Part shown: positions 56,450 through 64,000 of the stretch, piece after piece
Layout of the letters: the number at the start of each line of letters is the position of its first letter
How positions within the stretch are numbered: position 1 is the first letter of the stretch
NCBI RefSeq assembly: GCF_011386835.1
Contig: NC_088791.1
Coordinates: forward strand, 11,594,998-11,658,997
DNA from: Chrysemys picta bellii
Lineage: Eukaryota; Chordata; Testudines; Emydidae
DNA: 64,000 nucleotides
Reading direction: 5' to 3'
Position numbers and translations under genes: made by a program
The notes under the pieces: model-generated
Seen by the model: the letters and a program-made list of their open reading frames with translations, nothing else
What the model was told of the DNA's origin: nothing
The model's database searches: none

Positions 56450-57790
56450 TATTTCTAGTTATTTGCTGAAGGAGACAATGTCGGTGTAAACAACTTTTCT
56501 GAAAATTTTTTTGAGGAGAATGACACTGCTTCATTGGGACTTAAGTTTAACAATCCACATTCTTGGCCTAATATGACGAACAAACTGAGGTACTGTTTAG
56601 TGGAACATGGACCAGAGCAATGGAAAGATAGAGATTTCACTCTGTCAACCTCTAGTGACGGGAGGCAATTTAGTCATGACTGGTTCATTAAAACTCTACC
56701 CAACAGTAGAGTGCAAATAGCTGATGTATTCGGAGACACAGAGAGCTGTATTTTGTTACCATGGCATGCTCTTTGGAAAGAAATCGCCATCCACTGCAAG
56801 CATCTGCATTGGAAATCCTGAGAGCAGCTTCTGTGATTGGAAGCATTTGAACCCCATGGCAGGAGAACATGAGAACTCACCAGAGCATCGTCAAAGTTAT
56901 GTAAGTTATTTGGAGGTCTTTTGAGATGCATATAAAACATGGTGCTGGAATTGACAGTAGACTTCAAAGCACTATCTCGGCAGAAAAGAAGTGGCTACGC
57001 GAATAGCGTAGCTGAAGTCGAAGTATCTTGGATCGAATTACCTGGGGTCCAGACAGCGCGGGATCGACGGCCGCGGCTCCCCCGTCAACTGCGCTACCGC
57101 CGCTCGCTCTGGTGGAGTTCCGGAGTCGACGGTGAGCGCGTTCGGGGATCAATATATCGCATCTTAACGAGACGCGATATATCTATCCCGGATAAATCGA
57201 TTGCTACCCGCCGATACGGCGGGTAGTGAAGACGTACCCAAAGAGACTAAGTACTATTCTATTCTCTTTATTGCACTCTAGACATGGCACACAAGGAACA
57301 ATTCTGTGAAATAATCAGGTCTCTTAGAATTGCTGTCGGCCAATGAAGTGTTGAAGAGAGTTTTGTAGATTTTATTAACATGACTGAGAAGATGGGTAGC
57401 ACTGGCAGTCTCGCTGTGGAAATAGAACAGAAGCTATGCAATGATGGATTAGACAACGGAGCAAACCTGGCTGGAAAGTATAGTGGCATGCAGACAAGAC
57501 TGAAACAAGTAAACAATCTGGCTTGACTTGTTCCATGTGCAGCAAATTCACTGAATTTAGTAGGAATTCACGCAGACAGTTCCTCGGTGCAGATGGTATC
57601 GTTTTTTGGAACTGTTCAGAGACTTTAATTTTTTTGTTAGTTCCACAAGCAGATGGGAAATCTTAACCAATATTCTTAAAATCACACTCAAAGGTCACAG
57701 TGACACCAGGTGGTCATCAAAGCCCACGCTATCAAGGCCTTAAGTCGACAACTGCCAGGTGTTCTTGCATAAAATATCCGAACAGACTTC
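56450..57790 (+). pseudogene. hAT transposase remnant, TTF/DUF4371 type (copy 2)
   Basis: A second, more N-terminally complete copy. The TTF zinc-finger region reads HSWPNMTNKLRYCLVEHGPE and DGRQFSHDWFIKTLPN (56560-56710). WKHLNPMAGEHENSPEHRQS (56838-56897) follows, then a stretch ending ISAEKKW at the Harbinger junction near 56990. After it: CTLDMAHKEQFCEIIRSL (57275-57330), VEESFVDFINMTEKM (57350-57394), LDNGANLAGKYSGMQTRLKQ (57450-57510), PCAANSLNLVGIH (57535-57573) and FFVSSTSRWEILTNILKI (57630-57683). DTRWSSKAHAIKALSRQ (57700-57750) ends it. Part of the first RNase H strand region is missing around the Harbinger. Stops and shifts make it inactive. Confidence 0.82.
56990..57239. mobile_element. 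Harbinger element, hairpin family, left end missing
   Basis: The right end gggtagtgaagacgtaccc is intact. Internal gctacgcgaatagcgtagc and cgcgatatatctatcccg hairpins match the family at 17748 and 18239. About 50 bp of the left end are missing or unrecognisable. It splits hAT copy 2. Confidence 0.75.
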
Positions 57791-57889
57791 ATGTCCAGAA
57801 ACCGTTTCAACAGCCAAGAGCCTCATGTTGCAAATTAATTTCAAGTTCATCTGCACTCTGTGCTAGCCCCAGGTGCGTTTGTTTCATTT

Positions 57890-58369
57890 GTAACCTTTAA
57901 GCTGGACCTCGGGAATTATTCTTGATGCTTAATCCTTGTAGTTGCTCTTTTTAAATCTAGCAATAGCCTGCGTTCCCTGATATATTTTCTTCCTTTTGTT
58001 TTTTAATAAAATTTACCTTTTTTTAAAGACAGAATTGGATTTTTGTATTCTAAAAGGTTTGTGCATATGTTATTTAATTAGCTGGTGGCAACAGCTAATT
58101 TCCTTTGTTTTTCTTTCTCAGCTCTTCCCTGGACGGGGGATGAAAGGGCTTGAGGGTACCCCACAGGAAAGAATTCCCAAGTGCACCTTCCTGGGTTCAA
58201 AGGGGTTTTGCACTTGGGTGGTGGCAGCATCTACCCATCCAAGGTCAGAGAAAAGCTGTAACCTTGGGAGTTTAATACCAGCCTGGAGTGGCCAGTATTA
58301 ATTTTTAGAGTCCTTGCGGGCCCCCACCTTCTGCACTTGAAGTGCCAGAGTGGGGAATCAGCCATGACA
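57890..58369 (+). mobile_element. LTR-like segment, 3' part
   Basis: The polyadenylation signal aataaa at 58005-58010 is followed by 'gctggtggcaacagctaatt', 'cacttgggtggtggcagcat' and a final 'gggaatcagccatgaca'. I recognise this as the R-U5-like half of a common turtle LTR. The start and target duplication were not found. Confidence 0.5.
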
Positions 58370-58930
58370 CATCCATTAGACATTTAGAGGGCATTGGCTT
58401 TTACCTCCAAGAATGAAGCCCTTCAGAGCCTCACCAAGACTTCATTCTTGGTGCAAATAATATAAAAAGGGTGTCCCTATATCTCACCTAAGGTACTGTC
58501 TCTTGAAGACAGAAGAAGCAGGACCACAGAGTGGGTCTGGGAGGGAAGCATGGCCAAGCTCTTATCAGATTAGGCTCTCCCTAGTGGAGTAAGAAGTGGA
58601 AGGGTTACTGAATGCAATTGTTACGTTTAATCTAGTTAAATAAAAGTTTGGTGGTTTTTCAAGAAGTTGGAGGCATAGTCAATTGGCAGGGCTCTCAAAA
58701 TCGTGTTAGGAAAGGCAGCCAAGACTGCTCAATATTTACAGGCAAATGTCTTGAGAGGAAGCTGAGAGGGGTAAAAGTGCTGTAGGGGCGACCCAGAGAC
58801 ACTGGTGTTGAGCAAGATACATGCCCAGGAAGGGGCAGGTCACGACAACTGCAAAATATCCACTTCCATGGCTGAACCCACTGCTTGGGAGGCACCTGAA
58901 GTGGAGCACACACAGGACCAATCACTTGAA
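58370..58930. promoter_or_regulatory. TATA and polyA-signal-bearing segment, possible second LTR
   Basis: A TATA box, tataaaaagg (58461-58470), and aataaa (58639-58644) are spaced like an LTR promoter and terminator. 'ccaagaatgaagcccttcag' (58409) and 'cttcattcttggtgc' (58440) form a short hairpin just upstream. Ends were not found, so this is tentative. Confidence 0.3.
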
Positions 58931-59254
58931 GAAAGAGAGGTTACATACCTTGTATAGTAACTTTAGTTCTTCAAGCTGCATTGTCCCTATGAGTGCACCA
59001 CAACCCACCCTTCTTCCCCTCTACTTAGGAGTTCCTAGCTTAGGTTGGGTTCCACAATGGAGAAGGAGCTTGAGTGATGGTTGGTCCTGTACTGCCGTGT
59101 ATACCCTTGGCATGGGGCACGAGGATAGCTTGGGTGTATGTATGAACCAAATGGATACTGCTGGCAAAAAAATCTCTGACCGAAGGTGCATATACATCTA
59201 GAGTGGAATAACATATCAAGAAGAACTCAAGCTAATGTACATGGTAAGTAACTT
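58931..59254. mobile_element. lone DIRS terminal segment
   Basis: Bounded by inverted blocks: gaggttacataccttgtata with ttagttcttcaag (58938-58974) at the left and gaagaactcaagctaatgta with atggtaagtaac (59219-59252) at the right. The layout matches the 3' segments of the two DIRS elements (53270-53566 and 36410-36737). No DIRS coding sequence adjoins. CR1 sequence begins within a few bases of the right end. Confidence 0.62.
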
Positions 59255-59409
59255 CTCCAGATCTTTAAACTAGGTTCGACGGGTCAGGTGAGCAAAGACC
59301 ACAGGTAAGTGGTGAACATGGAGACCTGGGAGATGGGTCAGAAACAAGAGGGAGCGTGGGCTATAATGGCAGAGAGAAAGGAGGGTCAGGGTAAAACTGG
59401 GAGGCAAGA

Positions 59410-60300
59410 TCAAACCAGTATCTTAGATGCCTATATACAAATGCAAGAAGTATGGGTAATAAGCAGGAAGAACTGGAAGTGCTAATAAATAAATACAACT
59501 ATGACATTGTTGGCATCACTGAAACTTGGTGGGATAATACACATGATTGGAATGTTGGTGTGGATGGGTAGAGCTTGCTCAGGAAGGACAGACGGGGAAA
59601 AGGGGAGGAGGTGTTGCCTTATATATTAAAAATGTACACACTTGGACTGAGGTGGAGATGGACATAGGAGACGGAAGTGTTGAGAGTCTCTGGGTTAGGC
59701 TAAAAGGGGTAAAAAACAAAGGAGATGTCATGCTAGGAGTCTACTACAGGCCACCTAACCAGGTGGAAGAGATGGATGAGGCTTTTTTTAAACAACTAAC
59801 AAAATCATCCAAAGCCCAAGATTTGGTGGTGATGGGGGACTTTAACTATCCAAATATATGTTGGGAAAATAACACAGCGGGGCACAGACTATCCAACAAA
59901 TTCTTGGACTGCATTGCAGACAACTTTTTATTTCAGAAGGTTGAAAAAGCTACTGGGGGGACTACTGGGGGAACAGCTACTGAAGCTGTTCTAGACTTGA
60001 TTTTAACAAATAGGGAGGAACTCACTGAGAATTTGAAAGTAGAAGGCAGCTTGGGTGAAAGTTATGAAATCATAGAGTTTGCAATTCTAAAGAAAGGTAG
60101 AAGGGAGTACAGCAAAATAGAGACAATGGATTTCAGGAAAGCGGATTTTGGTAAGCTCAGAGAGCTGATAGGTAAGGTCCCATGGGAATCAAGACTGCGG
60201 GGAAAAACAACTGAGGAGAGTTGGCAGTTTTTCAAAGGGACACTATTAAGGGCCCAAAAGCAAGCTATTCCGCTGGTTAGGAAAGATAGAGAAAATGTGG
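59410..60300 (+). pseudogene. CR1 APE-type endonuclease domain, disabled
   Basis: The first part, in frame 1, reads CLYTNARSMGNKQEELEVL (from 59428) and IVGITETWWDN (near 59506-59538), holding the catalytic Asn and Glu. It stops at TAG 59569-59571. The frame changes by about 59600, and 59547-60344 continues with [24 protein letters not shown] and [15 protein letters not shown] (Asp and Asn of the GDFN motif). A repeat at 59949-59983 adds [11 protein letters not shown]. At 60060-60065 the conserved Ser-Asp-His box reads Ser-Tyr, so the catalytic Asp and His are gone. A 2-base shift near 60285-60300 separates it from the RT. In the intact protein this domain nicks target DNA. Confidence 0.92.
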
Positions 60301-60301
60301 C

Positions 60302-62203
60302 AAAAGACCACCTTGGCTTAACCACGAGATCTTGCATGATCTAAAAAATAAAAAGGAGTCATATAAAAAATGGAAACTAGGACAGATTACAAAGGATGAA
60401 TATAGGCAAACAACACAGGAATGCAGGGGCAAGATTAGAAAGGCAAAGGCACAAAATGAGCTCAAACTAGCTGCAGGAATAAAGGGAAACAAGAAGACTT
60501 TTTATCAATACATTAGAAGCAAGAGGAAGACCAAAGACAGGGTAGGCCCACTGCTTAGTGAAGAGGGAGAAACAGTAACAGGAAACTTGGAAATGGCAGA
60601 GATGCTTAATGACTTCTTTGTTTCGGTCTTCACCAAGAAGTCTGAAGGAATGCCTAACATAGTGAATGCTAATGGGAAGGGGGTAGGTTTAGCAGATAAA
60701 ATAAAAAAAGAACAAGTTAAAAATCACTTAGAAAAATTAGATGCCTGCAAGTCACCAGGGTCTGATGAAATGCATCCTAGAATACTCAAGGAGCTAATAG
60801 AGGAGGTATCTGAGCCGCTAGCTATTATCTTTGGAAAATCATGGGAGATGGGAGAGATTCCAGAAGACTGGAAAAGTGCAAATATAGTGCCCATCTATAA
60901 AAAGGGAAATAAAAACAACCCAGGAAACTACAGACCAGTTAGTTTAACTTCTGTGCCAGGGAAGATAATGGAGCAAGTAATTAAGGAAATCATCTGCAAA
61001 CACTTGGAAGGTAGTAAGGTGATAGGGAATAGTCAGCATGGATTTGTAAAGAACAAATCGTGTCAAACCAATCTGATAGCTTTCTTCGATAGGATAACGA
61101 GTCTTGTGGATAAGGGAGAAGCTTTGGATGTGGTATACCTAGACTTTAGTAAGGCATTTGATACGGTCTCGCATGATATTCTTATCGATAAACTAGGCAA
61201 ATACAATTTAGATGGGGCTACTATAAGGTGGGTGCATAACTGGCTGGATAACCGTACTCAGAGAGTTGTTATTAATGGTTCCCAATCCCGCTCGAAAGGC
61301 ATAACGAGTGGGGTTCCGCAGGGGTCTGTTTTGGGACCGGCTCTGTTCAATATCTTCATTAATGACTTAGATATTGGCATAGAAAGTACGCTTATTAAGT
61401 TTGCAGATGATACCAAACTGGGAGGGATTGCAACTGCTTTGGAGGACAGGGTCATAATTCAAAAAGATCTGGACAAATTGGAGAAATGGTCTGAGGTAAA
61501 CAGGATGAAGTTTAACAAAGACAAATGCAAAGTGCTCCACTTAGGAAGAAACAATCAGTTTCACACATACAGAATGGGAAGAGACTGTCTAGGAAGGAGT
61601 ACGGCAGAAAGGGATCTAGGGGTTATAGTGGACCACAAGCTAAATATGAGTCAACAGTGTGATGCTGTTGCAAAAAAAGCAAACGTGATTCTGGGATGTA
61701 TTAACAGGTGTGTTGTGAACAAGACACGAGAAGTCATTCTTCCGCTCTACAGTGCGGTGGTTAAGCCTCAACTGGAGTATTGTGTCCAGTTCTGGGCACC
61801 GCATTTCAAGAAAGATGTGGAGAAATTGGAGAGGGTCCAGAGAAGAGCAACAAGAATGATTAAAGGTCCTGAGAACATGGCCTATGAAGGAAGGCTGAAA
61901 GAACTGGGTTTGTTTAGTTTGGAAAAGAGAAGACTGAGAGGGGACATGATAGCAGTTTTCAGGTATCTAAAAGGGTGTCATAAGGAGGAGGGAGAAAACT
62001 TGTTCACCTTAGTCTCTAAGGATAGAACAAGAAGCAATGGGCTTAAACTGCAGCAAGGGAGGTTTAGGTTGGACATTAGGAAAAAGTTCCTTACTGTCAG
62101 GGTGGTTAAACACTGGAATAAATTGCCTAAGGAGGTTGTGGAATCTCCATCTCTGGAGATATTTAAGAGTAGGTTAGATAAATGTCTATCAGGGATGGTC
62201 TAG
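60302..62203 (+). pseudogene. CR1 reverse transcriptase, uninterrupted frame
   Basis: The frame runs from [18 protein letters not shown] (60302) to the stop at 62201-62203. The longest ATG frame is 60332-62203 (623 codons). Blocks in order: [75 protein letters not shown] (A motif), [20 protein letters not shown] (B), [10 protein letters not shown] (C; FADD at 61400-61411) and [15 protein letters not shown]. Then [20 protein letters not shown] and the C-terminal [20 protein letters not shown] follow. All polymerase residues seem intact. It is classed as a pseudogene because it is cut off from a working endonuclease and its natural start. Confidence 0.93.
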
Positions 62204-62300
62204 ACAGTATTTGGTCCTGCCATGAGGGCAGGGGACTGGACTCGATGACCTCTCGAGGTCCCTTCCAGTTCTAGAATCTATGAATCTATGAATCTACAAT

Positions 62301-64000
62301 CTATTATAATAATTCATATTCTCTTTACCTTCTTAATTCCTTCCTAAAGTCACCCCATACCCTTTATCTTCCTTTCTTTTCTTTGGAGGCAGGGCGTTGA
62401 GGGACTGTGTGGACTCTTGCAAGAGGAGATCAGCATGATGAACTCAATCCTGGCACCTTGCAATACCTTTCTAAGCAATACCATCGTTTGCATTCAAGCC
62501 TTCCTTTCAGAAGCTGAAAGGAGGAGAGGCAGAAGAAGGAGAGGGAAAAAGGTGACAGGAGTGGGCTAGACAAAAATCAAACTATAAATAGTAGGTGCTG
62601 AATTGAGGACTAGAAAGAGCAGTTCACTGATTACCATACTATTGTATCTGGTGCCGAAGTACCGGCCTATGGTGATGGATACTTTACCAATATCATAGAC
62701 AGATAGACAAGCCCTGTGCCTGTGTTGCCTTTGCCATTCCCCTACGCTGGGGTTCGTCAGCCTTTAGTGCATGTTACAACAACCTGAAGGTTGGCCAACT
62801 AGTGCCCTGGGTATGATGGCCCCATGTGCTGTTGCAAAAGCCAAGGGCATAAAAACGCACCAGTCCTGCCTCTTCCCACCTGCAACACATCACCTGTGTT
62901 GGAGTCTCCTGCAGGTACTGGTGCTGAGTTGGCTATCCCACCTACACCTATTAGGGGCTCTTCTACATCCTGAGAATTCCCTTGTGGGTCTGTTATGGTG
63001 CTTTTTCAGATCTTTTATGCTAGCAGAGCTGGCGTCAATGAGCCATTACATGCTGATGAATTTGGCCCAAGAGACAGAGATGTTGTTATGATCCTATTAT
63101 CCTTCTCTACATGTCAATGTTGTATTCTGCCACTTGTTCTTTTTTTTCTTCTTATGTGTGACATACTACAGCTGTACATCACATCTGGAGTCTTTCCCCT
63201 TGATACCTTAACTGAGATGATGAAACATCAGAAAATTAGCAGGTTCGTCATCTGTGGTTTTCAGTTCCCAGATCAATCATTTTGAGTTTTCCACTTGCAT
63301 GCACCATGATAACGGCTGATCACTTTTTAAAAAAAATGGTGTTTCTGCATCTCTGTAGACAACGTAATTGTCTTTGGTTTCACATGTTCAGTTTCCCTGT
63401 CTTGTACATCAGCATTTGTGCACTTGGACTTTGCATCAGGGAGGCAAATCTCAGCTGAACTTTGAAAACTTTTAATCAACACACTGGAAAGTAAACAGGA
63501 TTTATTTTACTAACAGCTTTAGTGCTGCCTGCCTAAGCAGTTAATATTCTCCACTCTCATTTTGGTTACAAATCCTGGCCTCCGATCTTCAGGGCTCAAT
63601 GGACTGCAGCAGCCAGAGGCTTAGTCCCAGGGCAAGAAAAAAAGAAGAAGATTTATGTCTCTTAGCAGTGAGTTTGCTGGTTGAAGCAGCCCTAGAAGTT
63701 GCATTTGTCTGTGTGGATAGTGGTGGCAAACCAGGGTCACATTGTAAAGTTATGCACAATGAAGGAAATCCAAAAGGGACACAGAGGTCAGCTAGAGATA
63801 AGGTTTGTTTTTATTGCAGTTGTTCATGTCTGATTAAGAGGGTTGGGTGGCATGTAGTATCAACTGGCTCACGGCAATGACTTCAGTGCCCTGGGAATTA
63901 GAATGTCTCCCCTTTATCAATGCCCTCGCTGGGAGACAGCACAGATTTTCTCTTAATCCTCTACTCCAGTGAAGAATCAATTGTTTCACATTCCAACCAT
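62301..64000. other. unassigned sequence
   Basis: No repeat family or gene recognised. Forward frames at 62771-63091, 62995-63285 and 63599-63880 have no domain I know. Confidence 0.4.

Larger units (their letters stand above)
59255..62300 (+). mobile_element. CR1 LINE, nearly full ORF2
   Basis: About 3.05 kb of forward CR1: a short leader, endonuclease (59410-60300), reverse transcriptase (60302-62203), a 97-bp 3' UTR, and the CR1 terminal repeat 'tctatgaatctatgaatcta' at 62277-62296. ORF1 is absent, so it is 5'-truncated. It is the least decayed autonomous-type element in the window, suggesting a fairly recent insertion. CR1 moves by target-primed reverse transcription and often lacks target duplications; I saw none. 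Confidence 0.95.

Noticed and set aside
58736..59201. Open frames around the lone DIRS terminus
   Set aside because: They cross the element boundary and share no family similarity.

Overview
This window looks like non-coding nuclear DNA from a turtle (Testudines) or a close archosauromorph relative. I base this on the repeats: many CR1 LINEs, a tRNA-derived SINE with a CR1-like tail, MIR and L2 tails, palindromic Penelope-type tails, DIRS retrotransposons, an R2-like LINE, Harbinger and hAT families and TG...CA solo LTRs. I found no exon of a host protein gene, no rRNA or tRNA gene and no CRISPR array. Nearly every long open frame falls inside a mobile element. Species, and whether the window is intronic or intergenic, cannot be told from the sequence. 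Layout: 1-28.9 kb is mostly unassigned A+T-rich sequence. It holds CR1 fragments (430-1450, 10167-11648, 21745-22425, 24140-25345), MIR/L2 relics, hAT elements with 8-bp target duplications (728, 3739), a Tigger-type element (5147), and short Harbinger elements (15800, 17748, 18239, 24679). 29.0-36.7 kb is one decayed DIRS element with gag-like, RT/RNase H and tyrosine-recombinase parts. It is split by a Penelope tail, a 2.4-kb Harbinger element carrying a MYB/SANT-like gene, and a solo LTR that itself holds another Harbinger element. 36.7-46.9 kb has CR1 and other LINE fragments, a reverse-strand SINE, two short hAT elements and one LTR-like segment, plus a long unassigned stretch at 42.5-47 kb. 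47.0-50.5 kb is an R2-like LINE remnant interrupted by a 1.1-kb solo LTR and a hAT element. 51.1-53.6 kb is a CR1 fragment and a second DIRS element. 54.6-57.8 kb holds two decayed hAT transposase genes of the TTF-zinc-finger/DUF4371 type with nested small elements. 57.9-59.3 kb holds LTR-like sequence and a lone DIRS end. 59.3-62.3 kb is the best-preserved CR1, with a 623-codon uninterrupted reverse-transcriptase frame. Working parts: the elements do not form a host pathway. Nested insertions with clean target duplications give a relative order of events. All copies look inactive. The CR1 has a stop, two frameshifts and a lost endonuclease Asp-His pair. The first DIRS recombinase has its H-x-x-R arginine replaced by a stop. 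The R2-like polymerase active site reads SADN where FADD is expected. The best items for follow-up are the R2-like copy away from any visible rDNA, the large internal inverted repeat in the 2.4-kb Harbinger element, and the paired-hairpin Harbinger family.
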